NCBI RefSeq assembly: GCF_004765785.1
Contig: NZ_SBIT01000016.1
Coordinates: 94,583 to 158,582 of the forward strand
From: Halorussus ruber
Lineage (GTDB): Archaea > Halobacteriota > Halobacteria > Halobacteriales > Haladaptataceae
DNA length: 64,000 bases
Reading direction: 5' to 3'
Part shown: positions 8,989 through 17,751 of the stretch, piece after piece
How positions within the stretch are numbered: position 1 is the first letter of the stretch
Layout of the letters: the number at the start of each line of letters is the position of its first letter
The notes under the pieces: model-generated
What the model was told of the DNA's origin: nothing
Seen by the model: only the letters and a program-made list of their open reading frames with translations
Databases searched by the model: none
Program-made: the position numbers and the translations under genes

Positions 8989-9162
8989 GCTTCGGGGGTC
9001 TCGTTCCTTCCATTAAACGTTGCCGTTATCGATGTGTGTTCGCTGGGTACACCTCGGGACGGGATTGGATTCCGGAAACTCGAAATCGAGAGCGGGGTTT
9101 CTCTCGGAGGTCCGACGAAGTGTCCGGGCAGTCGTCGTTTCGAGTAAAGGTTCGGTCAGAGA

Positions 9163-9180
9163 CACCTCTATCGAAGTGTT
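9163..9180 (+). repeat. ORB-like origin repeat 1
   Basis: The sequence is CACCTCTATCGAAGTGTT, followed by a CGGGGGG string. It is an imperfect palindrome with ACAC/GTGT ends. Confidence 0.8.
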
Positions 9181-9347
9181 CGGGGGGATTTGGTGGGTGG
9201 GGGTGGCCCCACCCATCCCGGCGAGAGTGCTGGCGAGTGTCAACAGAGAGGACGGATAATCCGCAGTAGAGGACCTATCGTGGCTATTCTTTGGAATTTC
9301 GCTCGACTAGTCGGAATCCTCGACTTCTCCCGAAAAGGACTCCCACT

Positions 9348-9365
9348 CACCTCTATCGAAGTGTT
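9348..9365 (+). repeat. ORB-like origin repeat 2
   Basis: The 18 bases are identical to repeat 1 and in the same orientation. A second GTGTTCG lies just after it. Confidence 0.8.
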
Positions 9366-9483
9366 CGATGTGTTCGCTCCGTATCTTTCTACACGAGGAG
9401 AAATCAACAAAAGACGGACAGAACGAGTCAAAACCAGTCGATTCCGCGTCGAGGACTCTCTCCCCACCCACCCTTACCAACGA

Positions 9484-9501
9484 AACACATCGATAGAGGT
9501 G
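9484..9501 (-). repeat. ORB-like origin repeat 3
   Basis: Reverse-complement copy with one mismatch (AACACATCGATAGAGGTG). It is preceded on the plus strand by a C-rich CCCCACCCACCC string, which is the G-string on the motif's own strand. Confidence 0.78.
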
Positions 9502-9527
9502 TCTCCGTGTGTGTCTCCCCAGTAACT

Positions 9528-9545
9528 AACACTTCGATAGAGGTG
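9528..9545 (-). repeat. ORB-like origin repeat 4
   Basis: Exact reverse complement of repeats 1 and 2, with 26 bases between it and repeat 3. Confidence 0.8.
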
Positions 9546-9591
9546 TCTCGTCTGAAGGACAATTCTTCCACCCTTCCCAACCTCCCGGCGA

Positions 9592-9609
9592 AACACTTCG
9601 ATAGAGGTG
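9592..9609 (-). repeat. ORB-like origin repeat 5
   Basis: Exact reverse complement of repeats 1 and 2. It is preceded by a C-rich TTCCCAACCTCCCGG stretch and lies 68 bases from the mutS stop codon. Confidence 0.8.
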
Positions 9610-9677
9610 TGGGAAGACGTTTCAGACCCCGTCGTTTTTCGAGACAGACCCCATCGTCTTTCAACTGTCGCCGTCTT

Positions 9678-12413
9678 TCAACTATCGCCGTCCTTCAACC
9701 GCTCTTTCCACGCCTGCACCTCGTTCAGCAGTTCCACGGGCGCGGTCTCACCGACCGAGAGGTCCGCAATCTCTTCCAGCACCTCCTCGGCACCGTCGCC
9801 GAACTCCTCGCGGAGGTCGCCCGAAGGTTCCGACTCGTCGTCGGTCGAGTCTGAGTCACCCTCGCCGGTCGCCTCCTGCACCCCCGTTTCCGTCTTCATC
9901 TGGCCGCTTCCCACGTCGAAGACCACCTGCTTCGTCCCGCCGGAACCGCCTCCGCCGCCCTTCGCCTCGATGGCTTCCTCCTCGCGGAGTTTTTCGAGTA
10001 CGTCGCGCGACCGGTCTACGACCGGGTTCGGCACGCCCGCGAGGTCCGCGACGTGAATCCCGTAGGAGCGGTCGGTCGGCCCCTCCTCGACGGTCCGGAG
10101 GAAGGTCACGTCGCCGTCCGATTCGTCCGCCGCGACGTGGACGTTGTGGACCCTGTCGAGGTGGTCCGCGAGCGTGGTGAGTTCGTGGTAGTGAGTGGCG
10201 AAGAGCGTCTTTGCACGGACCTCGTTGTGGAGATACTCCGTCGCACTCCACGCAATCGAAATCCCGTCGTAGGTCGCAGTACCCCGGCCCACCTCGTCCA
10301 GAATCACGAGCGACTCGTCGGTCGCGGAGTGGAGGATGTTGCTCAACTCCTGCATCTCGACCATGAAGGTAGAGCGTCCCTGCGCGAGTTCGTCCAGCGC
10401 GCCGACCCGAGTGTAGATTCCGTCCACGAGGCCGATTTCCGCGGAATCGGCCGGAACGAAACTCCCGATTTGCGCCAGCAGGGTAATCAGCGCGACCTGC
10501 CGCATGTAGGTCGATTTGCCCGACATGTTCGGCCCCGTGACGACCAGAAACTGCCTGTCGTCGCTCATCCGCAAGTCGTTGGGCACGAACTCGGTCGTCC
10601 GCTCCACGACGGGATGGCGGCCCGCCTCGATGTCGAGGTCGCCCGACTCGCGCAGTGTCGGCCTGACCCAGTCGTTCTCGACCGCGTGGACCGCCAGACT
10701 CGCCAGCGCGTCGATTTCCGCGAGAGCGCGGCCGACCGACTGGAGGAGGTCTGCTCTCTCCGCAATCTTCTCCCGCAGTCTCGAAAACAGCTCGTACTCC
10801 AAGTCCCCCCTCCGCTCCTCCAGACGGAGAATCTGGCGCTCGCGCTCGTCCAACTCGTCGGTGGTGTATCGCTCGGAGTTTTTGAGACTCTTGAGGCGGT
10901 CGTAGTGGTCGGGGACTTTGCCGGTCTCGGAGTTGCCGACCTGAATGTAGTAGCCGTCGGTCTTGTTCCGGTCCACCTGCAAATGCGTGATGCCGGTCCG
11001 CTCCTTCTCACGGTCGTCAAGCGTGGCTATCCACTCCCGGGCCTCCTCGTGCTGGTCGATGAGTTCGTCCAACTCGTCGTCGTAGCCCCGCCGGAAGAGG
11101 CCGCCCTCGGTGACGGTGCCCGGCGGGTCCTCGGCGATTGCGCCCAACTCCTCGCGGAGGTCCGCGGCGGCCTCGCGGTCGGGGCGAGTGGCAATCTCCG
11201 CGAGCGGCGAGTCGGCCAGTCGCGGGTCCGAGGAGATAGCGTCGGCGACTTCGGGCAGGAGCGCCAGCGTCTCTCGAATCCGCAGGAGGTCCCGAGCGTC
11301 GGCGCTCCCGTGAGCGCACTTGCTCGCCAGTCGTTCGAGGTCGTAGGCTCCGTCCAAGGTCTCTCTGACCGTCTCGCGAGCAAGCGCCGAGTCGGCGAAT
11401 GCGGCCACCGAATCCGCCCGCTCCCGAAGCGTCGCCAAATCACGCCGAGGACGCTGGAGCCACTCTTTCAGGAGGCGCTTGCCCGGACTCGTCACGGTGT
11501 GGTCGATGGTCGCAAAGAGCGACCCCTCGCGGTCGCCCTGCATCGTCTCGGTGAGTTCGAGGTTGCGCTGTGTCGTCGCGTCGAGCGAGACGTGGTCGTC
11601 GCCCTCGTAGCTCTGGAGGCGGGTCATCGAGGCCAAGACCGCGGTGCCGGTCTCCTCGACGTAGGAGAGGAGCGCGCCCGCCGCCTGTACCGCTGGCTGT
11701 TCGTTTTTGGTCGTTCCGCCGTCGTCCAAGCCGACGCTGGCGAGCGTCTCCTCCCCGAACTGCGCTTTGGTCTCGTGGGTCGCGCGACCCGGCGCGAAGG
11801 CGTCGGCGCGGTGGAGGGTCAGCGTCGCGTCGGTGTGTTCGCGGAGTCGTGAGAGGAGCGCGTCGTCGTTGCGGACCTCGGGGCCGGGCAGGACCTCGGC
11901 GGGGTCGAAGCGGTAGAGTTCGGTGAACACCCGGTCCGCCGCGCTGTCGGCGTCGGCCTCCTCGATTTCGGTCACGAGGAAGCGTCCGGTCGTCACGTCG
12001 GCGAAGGCCAGTCCGTACCGCTCCGGAGCGACCCGGACGACCGCCGCGAGGTACTGGGCGTCGGCGTCGGTCGTCTCCAGCAGAGTTCCGGGGGTCACGA
12101 CGCGGGTAATCTCGCGGGCGTGACCGTCGGGCGTCTCGTGCTGGTCGGCGATTGCCACCCGATACCCGCGCTCGACCAACTGCTTGAGGTGTGGCGTGAG
12201 TTTGTCCACCGGGACGCCCGCCATCGGGTAGCTCGACCCGTGAGACGACTTCTGAGAGACTTTCAAGTCGAGGAGGTCCGCGACCTCCTCGGCGTCCTCG
12301 CCGAAGAACTCGTAGAAGTCCCCGACCTGCATCACGAGGTAGTCGGCGTCGGTCTCGGCCTTGAGCGAGAAGAACTCGCCGACGATGCCCCCGACCTCGC
12401 TGGCCTCAGACAC
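9678..12413 (-). CDS. mutS: DNA mismatch repair protein MutS
   Basis: MutS recognises base mismatches and starts mismatch repair. The N-terminal mismatch-binding domain has the expected motif MQVGDFYEFFGEDA and a SYPMAGVPVDKL block. The ABC-type ATPase domain has Walker A GPNMSGKSTYM, a STFMVEMQELSNIL block, Walker B VILDEVGRGT and the ATHYHEL motif. The open frame extends to an ATG at 12446, but the GTG at 12411-12413 gives MSEASEVGGIVGEFF, which matches how family members begin, so I place the start there. Near residue 815 an acidic and Gly-rich linker (KGGGGGSGGTK) interrupts the C-terminal region. The gene is on the same strand as orc1 and separated from it by the candidate origin. Confidence 0.95.
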   Translation of the reverse strand: MSEASEVGGIVGEFFSLKAETDADYLVMQVGDFYEFFGEDAEEVADLLDLKVSQKSSHGSSYPMAGVPVDKLTPHLKQLVERGYRVAIADQHETPDGHAREITRVVTPGTLLETTDADAQYLAAVVRVAPERYGLAFADVTTGRFLVTEIEEADADSAADRVFTELYRFDPAEVLPGPEVRNDDALLSRLREHTDATLTLHRADAFAPGRATHETKAQFGEETLASVGLDDGGTTKNEQPAVQAAGALLSYVEETGTAVLASMTRLQSYEGDDHVSLDATTQRNLELTETMQGDREGSLFATIDHTVTSPGKRLLKEWLQRPRRDLATLRERADSVAAFADSALARETVRETLDGAYDLERLASKCAHGSADARDLLRIRETLALLPEVADAISSDPRLADSPLAEIATRPDREAAADLREELGAIAEDPPGTVTEGGLFRRGYDDELDELIDQHEEAREWIATLDDREKERTGITHLQVDRNKTDGYYIQVGNSETGKVPDHYDRLKSLKNSERYTTDELDERERQILRLEERRGDLEYELFSRLREKIAERADLLQSVGRALAEIDALASLAVHAVENDWVRPTLRESGDLDIEAGRHPVVERTTEFVPNDLRMSDDRQFLVVTGPNMSGKSTYMRQVALITLLAQIGSFVPADSAEIGLVDGIYTRVGALDELAQGRSTFMVEMQELSNILHSATDESLVILDEVGRGTATYDGISIAWSATEYLHNEVRAKTLFATHYHELTTLADHLDRVHNVHVAADESDGDVTFLRTVEEGPTDRSYGIHVADLAGVPNPVVDRSRDVLEKLREEEAIEAKGGGGGSGGTKQVVFDVGSGQMKTETGVQEATGEGDSDSTDDESEPSGDLREEFGDGAEEVLEEIADLSVGETAPVELLNEVQAWKERLKDGDS

Positions 12414-12680
12414 GACGACCACCGCCGGAGCGGGGCGAACCTGCAAGTAGAGCCACGAGCGAATGCGCGAGTAGAGTCATAGTCGAGAGACAGGGGCGAC
12501 GCCGACTAAAACGGCACGGGTTCGGAGTGAAAGTGGTCGGGGTTCGTGAGGGAACCGACCGACGAAGAAAACTGGCGTGGAAGATAGACAATAAAGACTA
12601 TCCGAAGCGCCTCACTCGTTTTTCGTAGCACGCGGCGCTGGGCATCGTCGCGTGCGGAGAAATCGCTGCCCAGAGCAAAG

Positions 12681-12806
12681 ATGACACGACGTAGCAAGGA
12701 GATTCCGGCCGCCTTCATTGTTGGCGGCTGTACCCTCATCGGCAGTGGGATGCCCTTGGGTTGGCCGCTTTTCATGGCCGGAATCGTGCTGACGATAGTC
12801 GAATAG
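12681..12806 (+). CDS. Small hydrophobic protein (41 aa)
   Basis: A short frame starting MTRRSKEIPAAFIVGGCTLI encodes a basic N-terminus and one or two short hydrophobic stretches ending ...GIVLTIVE. The fold would be a hairpin or a single membrane segment. No family is recognised. It stands alone between mutS and the copper module, and a plausible promoter is not obvious. The codon choice (GGC, CTC, GTC, GCC) fits the genome, which favours a real gene, but the length makes this uncertain. Confidence 0.4.
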   Translation: MTRRSKEIPAAFIVGGCTLIGSGMPLGWPLFMAGIVLTIVE

Positions 12807-13029
12807 ACTTCAACCAAACACCTTTTTCGTAGCATTCGCGTGAACGACTACTACTTTCGGTCGCGGTCGAAGCCTAGTCGTCGTCTACCGACAGTCGAAG
12901 ATAGTCCGGGGACGAGTGATAAAGTTTGGGAAAATAGCTATTTTGGTCTGGATAGACGGCAAAAGACAATACAAGGCCAACTCTAGTAGACAAAAATATT
13001 GCTTAAAAGAATGAATACAATTCTCTCGC

Positions 13030-13227
13030 TCAGACCTTCGCCGTGTACCCGGCGTCCTCGACCGCGGCCACGAGGTCCTCGTCGGAGGCGTCGCCCTCCA
13101 CGGTCACGCTGTCGGTCTCGTTGTCGGCCTCGGCGTCGGTCACGCCCGGCAGGTCGCGCAGCGCGTTCTCGACGTTCTCCTCACAGCCGCCACAGCTCAT
13201 GCCTTCGACGGTGATTTGTTTCGCCAT
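13030..13227 (-). CDS. Heavy-metal-associated (HMA) domain protein, copper chaperone
   Basis: This 65-residue protein is a single HMA domain. It has the metal-binding loop GMSCGGCEENVENAL with a CxxC pair near residue 12, and ends with a DEDLVAAVEDAGYTAKV strand-helix typical of CopZ-like chaperones. A longer frame upstream is open, but the ATG at 13225-13227 gives the canonical MAKQITVEGMSC start. It is expected to bind Cu(I) and hand it to a P-type ATPase or a storage protein. It is divergent from a DUF4396 membrane protein and close to a Cys-rich copper-storage-like protein, which together suggest a copper-handling cluster. Confidence 0.93.
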   Translation of the reverse strand: MAKQITVEGMSCGGCEENVENALRDLPGVTDAEADNETDSVTVEGDASDEDLVAAVEDAGYTAKV

Positions 13228-13408
13228 GTCTCCCAGTAGGGGAGTCTCCTTTTTCGCACTTTCCCCTTCGATTCCAAACCCATCTCCGCCGTCCGGTTTC
13301 GAAGACGAACCGTTTCCGGGCGAGCCGCCTTCGACACGGGTTCGACCGTCGCGGCGAACGCGTAGACTAGCCACAATCCCGTAAAATCTGAAGTCCGTAC
13401 ATCACGAT

Positions 13409-14086
13409 ATGGGAATCCAGCAGGCGTTACAGAACGTTCTGACGAATCCCGCCTTTCTGGTGGGCTGGGGAACACTGGTCGCCATTTCGCTCGCTGTTCT
13501 CGTCTGGGACCTCTGGAAGAACAACTCCGAAATCGAGAGCCTGATGAAGTTCGTCTGGGGCTTCACCGTGCTGTACTCCGGCCCGCTCGGCCTCGCGGGG
13601 TACTGGTGGTCCGGCCGAACCCAAATCGACCACGACTCGCTGTGGCGCAAGGCGTTCCGGTCGGTCAGCCACTGCTACTCGGGGTGTGGCACCGGCGAGG
13701 TCCTCGGGTTCTCCATCGCTATCGGCCTGTTCGCGTTCAAGACCACGGGTACTCTCGTCCTCACCTTCGCGCTGGCGTACTTCTTCGGCTACCTGATGAC
13801 GGTCGGTCCGCTGATGCAGGAGGGCGTCGGCCTGAAAGAGGCGCTCTGGGACGCCTTCTACTCGGAGACGGCGAGCATCACCGTGATGGAAATCGTCGCC
13901 ATCAGCACCGACATCTGGCTCGCGGGCGAGGCCGGAATCGGTGACGTACTGTTCTGGACTGCACTGGCGTTCTCGCTCTCGATGGGCCTGCTCGCGGCCT
14001 ACCCGGTCAACCTCCTGCTCATCTACTTCGGCGTCAAGGAGGGGATGATGAACCCCGCCGAGATGGGGACGGAGATGGGCGTCTGA
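13409..14086 (+). CDS. DUF4396 family membrane protein
   Basis: This 225-residue protein has about five or six membrane segments, beginning FLVGWGTLVAISLAVLVWDL and ending LSMGLLAAYPVNLLLIYFGV. Between segments two and three lies a SHCYSGCGTGEVLG motif with a His and two Cys, characteristic of DUF4396 and a likely metal ligand set. Family members are often encoded near copper chaperones and multicopper oxidases. Here an HMA chaperone is divergent upstream and a Cys-rich protein follows 124 bases downstream. A role in copper transport or membrane copper homeostasis is plausible; the biochemical function of the family is not established. Confidence 0.85.
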   Translation: MGIQQALQNVLTNPAFLVGWGTLVAISLAVLVWDLWKNNSEIESLMKFVWGFTVLYSGPLGLAGYWWSGRTQIDHDSLWRKAFRSVSHCYSGCGTGEVLGFSIAIGLFAFKTTGTLVLTFALAYFFGYLMTVGPLMQEGVGLKEALWDAFYSETASITVMEIVAISTDIWLAGEAGIGDVLFWTALAFSLSMGLLAAYPVNLLLIYFGVKEGMMNPAEMGTEMGV

Positions 14087-14210
14087 ACCGAGTTCGGAGA
14101 CGGCGAGGGGCCTCCGAACCGAGTCCGGAGTGGGAGCGTGCGTCCGTGTCCAGACTTTCCGGAACTGGCCACAATCGATTTTCCGGTCTTCGCCGTGTCT
14201 CTGCATTGCG

Positions 14211-14555
14211 ATGGCACTTTCAGAACTCGACCTGAGCGACCTGGAGAACGACTGCATGGACAACTGCCTCGAAGCGGTGCAGGCCTGCGAGTGGTGCGCC
14301 GACGAGTGTCTCGACGAGGAGATGGACATGTCGCGGTGCATCCGACTCTGCCGGGACGTCGCCGACCTCGCCAGCGATAACGCCCGGTTCATGGCGCGCA
14401 ACTCGAACTACAGCGACGAACTCGCCGAGGCCACCGCCGGGGCCGCCGAGGAGTGCGCCGAGGAGTGCCGTCGTCACGACCACGACCACTGTCAGGTCTG
14501 CGCCGAAGTGGTGGCGGCGTGCGCCGAGTCCTGCCGCGAGATGATGCAGGCCTAG
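14211..14555 (+). CDS. Cysteine-rich four-helix protein (DUF326/Csp-like copper storage)
   Basis: The 114-residue product has 13 cysteines, mostly in CxxxC and CxxC spacing along predicted helices: NDCMDNC, ACEWCADEC, RCIRLC, EECAEEC, HCQVCAEVVAAC. This is the pattern of DUF326 proteins and of the Csp copper storage proteins, which bind many Cu(I) ions inside a four-helix bundle. A longer frame starts at 14130, but MALSELDLSDLENDC from 14211 is the better start. There is no signal peptide, so it is likely cytosolic. Its position after the HMA chaperone and DUF4396 protein supports a copper role. Confidence 0.88.
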   Translation: MALSELDLSDLENDCMDNCLEAVQACEWCADECLDEEMDMSRCIRLCRDVADLASDNARFMARNSNYSDELAEATAGAAEECAEECRRHDHDHCQVCAEVVAACAESCREMMQA

Positions 14556-14836
14556 AGCCTCGATTCGATTTCCTCGACCAGCTCGCGCGCCGCCGCGACT
14601 CGCCGGTCGGCCGCCTCGCTCCCGGTCTCCTCGACGTTCGAGAGGAGCATCCGGACCTGTCCGACGCGCTTTTCGATGACCGCCTCGGGGACCTCCTCGC
14701 CGACTGCATCCCCGGCGACCGCTTCGGCCTCGCCGAGCCATTGACTCGCTCGGGCCTCGACGGGCAACTCCGCGGTCGCTTCGAGTTCGGCGTGGAGGTC
14801 GGCCAAGAGGTCCGAGCGGTCCTTAGAGTAAGTCAA
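14552..14836 (-). CDS. Conserved helical hypothetical protein (94 aa)
   Basis: A short acidic protein that looks entirely helical (LLADLHAELEATAELPVEAR and VAAARELVEEIESRL) with no cysteines or membrane segment. It resembles small proteins found across haloarchaea, but I cannot name the family. Its stop overlaps the stop of the Cys-rich protein by four bases in convergent orientation. No function is proposed. Confidence 0.65.
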   Translation of the reverse strand: MTYSKDRSDLLADLHAELEATAELPVEARASQWLGEAEAVAGDAVGEEVPEAVIEKRVGQVRMLLSNVEETGSEAADRRVAAARELVEEIESRL

Positions 14837-14872
14837 ATACGGTCACACAGAAGTCTGTCGGCAAAAGGGTTT

Positions 14873-15028
14873 CTACTCGTCCTTGTCGCCGCCGCTCTTA
14901 CTTAGCTGTTCTCTCGTAGGACGAACTTCGCCATCTTCAATATAGCATGCGTCCCCGAGAAGGTCCCGAACTCGTTCCTCGGAAGACGTGAGTTCCGTAT
15001 CGTCCGTTTTCTGTAGTCGACGGCTCAT
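14873..15028 (-). CDS. Small charged hypothetical protein (51 aa)
   Basis: A frame from the ATG at 15026-15028 reads MSRRLQKTDDTELTSSEERV and ends in KSGGDKDE. It starts four bases after the stop of the membrane protein at 15033-15740, which implies co-transcription. It is polar and probably helical with no recognised domain. The tight spacing is the main reason to accept it. Confidence 0.5.
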   Translation of the reverse strand: MSRRLQKTDDTELTSSEERVRDLLGDACYIEDGEVRPTREQLSKSGGDKDE

Positions 15029-15032
15029 GGTA

Positions 15033-15740
15033 CTAACCCGTATCCTCGTTTTCTTCGTCTGTCGTTAAATATGCTTCGTCGCGTATATAAAGACAAAGCG
15101 ATCCGACGAAGATAGCTCCGAAGAACAGCGTTGACAGCTCAACGGCATCCGGAAGCGAAACTAGATAGTAACCTACAGCAAACATCAATGAAAAGAGTGC
15201 CCCGACGAGTGCGGCGAGAGCGTATCGAAACCGTCTCGCGTTTTGGTCGATAATGGGCCTATTTTCTCGGATCGAGTCCGCGTACGCTCGTAGGATAGCA
15301 GTCCGATATGTTTCCCGTTGAACGTCCTTTTTTCGAGCCAGATTATCTGCGATATTGGCGCTTAACCCGTAATCAAATTTTGTACTCAAGTATGTTATCG
15401 TGGCATATACCAGCGAAATAAGCAGGCCAAATACCCCGATAACGAGTGCGAAAGCGCCAGCAATCGACCCGGTATCAATAAAATCACTCGTACTCGTCAT
15501 CGTTGGGAGGATGCGCGCCACGGTCGCAATTACACCCAAAAGTACGCCAACGAAACTAATCAGGCGAGCAGACTTGTTATCAATTCCGTCTAACGTCGAA
15601 ACCTGAATGTCCAGCATTCGTTCGAAGCGGTCGATAGCGTCTTGTCGTGGTTCGGTCCTCTCGGACGATGAGCTAAACGTTCCCGTCGAATCTCGGCGGT
15701 CACTCCCGTATCGAGGCGGTCTTCGTCTCCGACGACCCAT
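15033..15740 (-). CDS. Four-helix membrane protein with cytosolic N-terminus
   Basis: This 235-residue protein has a basic, low-complexity N-terminus, a helical DAIDRFERMLDIQVSTLDGI stretch, and then the DNKSARLISFVGVLLGV segment that begins the first membrane helix. Two helices follow close together (about residues 60-118), then a soluble helical region with many Arg and Lys, then another pair (about 170-220). The motif around NKSARLISFVG resembles membrane proteins that act as effectors in nucleotide-signalling defence systems such as Pycsar (PycTM), but no cyclase gene is nearby. Codons are more A/T-rich than its neighbours, which suggests recent acquisition. A four-base gap separates it from a 51-aa ORF downstream. 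Confidence 0.7.
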   Translation of the reverse strand: MGRRRRRPPRYGSDRRDSTGTFSSSSERTEPRQDAIDRFERMLDIQVSTLDGIDNKSARLISFVGVLLGVIATVARILPTMTSTSDFIDTGSIAGAFALVIGVFGLLISLVYATITYLSTKFDYGLSANIADNLARKKDVQRETYRTAILRAYADSIRENRPIIDQNARRFRYALAALVGALFSLMFAVGYYLVSLPDAVELSTLFFGAIFVGSLCLYIRDEAYLTTDEENEDTG

Positions 15741-15859
15741 AGTACCAAAATTTAGATAGGTACGGGGCGTTTATCTTTCGATACTCCTCTCGCTTAGAGA
15801 TCCAAGTGTTCGATTTAGAGGTCAAAATACTAAAGCTGTTGAAGTATGCCGACTGACTC

Positions 15860-16366
15860 ATGAACGAAGGTAACGACGTGACGGACGAGCAGAAGGAGAC
15901 CGAGGACGAGACTGGAGGAGAGACGAAGAATGACGACCACGAACTCCCGTCCGAAGACCTCCAATACCCCGAGTTCGTCTTCGAGGAGGGCGAAATTGCC
16001 GACGACGGGAGCTTCGAACTCGACGCCGACCTCGACCGCGAGGAGTTACGCGAGTGGGTCGAGGACCTCGCCGGAGGACTGGCCAGCCACGACATCGCGG
16101 TCGAGTCCCCCGAGGGCTACGTCACGCTCGGGGTCGCCCCCGAAGGGGCCGAGCTGTCCTTCGACCCCGGCGAGGACGGCGTCGGCGACTTCGAGGTCAC
16201 CGTCCAGATGCGCGCGAAGGCGATGTTCGTCGCCGACGACCCCGAGGGCGAGAAGGTCGGCGCGCGCGGCGGGAAGGGGTTCGTCCCCATCGAGGCGCTG
16301 ACCGGAGCGGGCGAGAGCGAGGAGTTCCGGTGCTACAACTGGATAGACGCCCCGACGGACCCTTAG
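15860..16366 (+). CDS. Hypothetical protein, possibly amphi-Trp-like domain
   Basis: The 168-residue protein has a highly acidic N-terminal tail (residues 1-45), then a compact alpha/beta region: DREELREWVEDLAGGLASHD, followed by a VTLGVAPEGAELSF strand pair and FEVTVQMRAKAMFV. That order recalls the amphi-Trp domain of haloarchaeal proteins, although the match is loose. The C-terminus reads [13 protein letters not shown]. It overlaps the stop of thiDN by four bases, convergently. No function is proposed. Confidence 0.6.
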   Translation: MNEGNDVTDEQKETEDETGGETKNDDHELPSEDLQYPEFVFEEGEIADDGSFELDADLDREELREWVEDLAGGLASHDIAVESPEGYVTLGVAPEGAELSFDPGEDGVGDFEVTVQMRAKAMFVADDPEGEKVGARGGKGFVPIEALTGAGESEEFRCYNWIDAPTDP

Positions 16367-17751
16367 AGCGCGTCCAGCAACGCCAGCACGCGCTCGGTCA
16401 CCTCGTGTCCATCCTCCGCAACCATCTTCACTATCGCCTCCTTGCCCACCTCGCCACGGTCCAGAACCGCAACCGGCGTCTCCTCGACCGACTCGAAGGC
16501 CCGTCGCGCACCCCACTGCATCGTGGACCCCTCGCGCTCTTTCACCTCGTCAGGCTCCGCCCCCCGGTCGTATTCGGCGACCTCCCAATCCAGCGAATCC
16601 AGCGCGGCCTCCACGTCCGAATCGAACCGGCAGTTCACGGCGAATCGCAGGTCCGGGTCGAACTCCCGGCAGGCCAGCAGGAAGCGCGCGACGTGGCTCG
16701 ACGCGCCGAAGCGCACGCCCCGGTTGGGTTTGACGCCCGAGAACGTGCGGGTGATTCGTCCCTCGACGGCCGCCGTCTCGCCGGTCTCCTCGGCGTAGGG
16801 GGTCGCACCGACGACGTTCATCCCGACCTCGGGGACGAGGTCGGACACGTCCGCTTCGACAAAATTCTGGACTACGGCCCGTACCTCCTCGGCGGTAGAT
16901 TCGCGCGCTGCCCGATTCCGAACTCCGACGGCGTGGTGGACCGCGCCCGGCCCCTCGCCGACGTCGAGATGGTACCTGACCGCGCGCTCCATGAAGTCTG
17001 CGCTCGCTTCGACCGTATTATTAAGGTTGTTCCCACGCGCGAGGAGGGCGGCGATTGCGGCCGAGAGCGTGCATCCCGACCCGTGGGTCGCGTCGGTCTC
17101 GACGCGAGGGTGGCGGAAGATTTCGACGCCCTCGTCGGTCACCAGCACGTCTCGAACTGTCTCGCCGGGGACGTGCCCGCCCTTCACGAGGGCGGCGTCC
17201 GCGCCCATCGACCGTAACTCCTCGCCCGCCTCGATGGCGGACTCCGTCCCCGCTATCGCCACGCCTGTCAGGACTTCCGCCTCGTCGGCGTTGGGCGTCA
17301 CCAGCGCGGCCTCGGCGATTAGGTTCTCGTACGCCGCCTCGGCTTCCGGGTTGAGGAGTCGGTCGCCCGAGGCGGCGACCATCACGGGGTCCACGACGAC
17401 GGGGAACTCCGCCCGGGCCGCGCGCTCGGCCACGGTGCGGACGATTTCCGCGGTGGCGAGCATCCCGGTTTTGGCGGCTCGCACGTCGAAGTCGCCGGTC
17501 ACGGCGTCGATTTGGGCCGCGACCTCCTCGGCGGGGAGGACGTGCGTGGACTCGACTCCTCGGGTGTTTTGGGCGGTGACGGCCGTCACGGCGCTCGTCC
17601 CGAAGGCGTCGTGGGCCTCGAAGGTCTTGCAGTCGGCTTGCACGCCCGCGCCGCCGCCGGAGTCGCTCCCCGCGATGGTGAGTACGACTGGCTTTTCGGC
17701 CGGTGCCGGGATTCGCGTTTGAGACGTGGTCTGTCGGCTCTCGTCGCTCAT
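16363..17751 (-). CDS. thiDN: ThiD-ThiN fusion: HMP/HMP-phosphate kinase and thiamine-phosphate synthase
   Basis: The 462-residue protein fuses two thiamine-biosynthesis enzymes. Residues about 20-265 are the ThiD kinase, with the start motif [20 protein letters not shown], the [13 protein letters not shown] block and the anion-hole motif [18 protein letters not shown]. It phosphorylates hydroxymethylpyrimidine. Residues about 290-462 match ThiN, the archaeal thiamine-phosphate synthase that replaces ThiE, with a [15 protein letters not shown] start and an [16 protein letters not shown] core. The combination is common in archaea. A riboswitch was not seen upstream; the 149-base gap to the next ORF is short and shared. 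Confidence 0.95.
   Translation of the reverse strand: MSDESRQTTSQTRIPAPAEKPVVLTIAGSDSGGGAGVQADCKTFEAHDAFGTSAVTAVTAQNTRGVESTHVLPAEEVAAQIDAVTGDFDVRAAKTGMLATAEIVRTVAERAARAEFPVVVDPVMVAASGDRLLNPEAEAAYENLIAEAALVTPNADEAEVLTGVAIAGTESAIEAGEELRSMGADAALVKGGHVPGETVRDVLVTDEGVEIFRHPRVETDATHGSGCTLSAAIAALLARGNNLNNTVEASADFMERAVRYHLDVGEGPGAVHHAVGVRNRAARESTAEEVRAVVQNFVEADVSDLVPEVGMNVVGATPYAEETGETAAVEGRITRTFSGVKPNRGVRFGASSHVARFLLACREFDPDLRFAVNCRFDSDVEAALDSLDWEVAEYDRGAEPDEVKEREGSTMQWGARRAFESVEETPVAVLDRGEVGKEAIVKMVAEDGHEVTERVLALLDAL

Larger units (their letters stand above)
8989..9677. other. Candidate orc1-adjacent replication origin
   Basis: This gene-free stretch lies between the 5' end of orc1/cdc6 and the 3' end of mutS. 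It contains five near-identical 18-bp motifs: two on the plus strand on the orc1 side (9163, 9348) and three on the minus strand on the mutS side (9484, 9528, 9592). G-rich strings lie beside several of them, for example the GGGTGGGGGTGG run after 9190. The segment between the two orientation groups (9366-9483) is relatively A-rich in its first half and is the natural candidate for unwinding. A weaker half-match lies near 9026-9040. The call as an origin rests on context and repeat layout; no activity is shown. Confidence 0.8.

Noticed and set aside
9163..9609. CRISPR-like array at the orc1 upstream repeats
   Set aside because: The repeats change orientation, spacing is irregular (26 to more than 160 bases) and there are no cas genes; the arrangement fits origin repeats.
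13228..13374. Longer form of the HMA chaperone starting at 13374
   Set aside because: The extra residues are Gly/Ser/Arg-rich and lie in the divergent promoter region; the ATG at 13225-13227 gives the family N-terminus.
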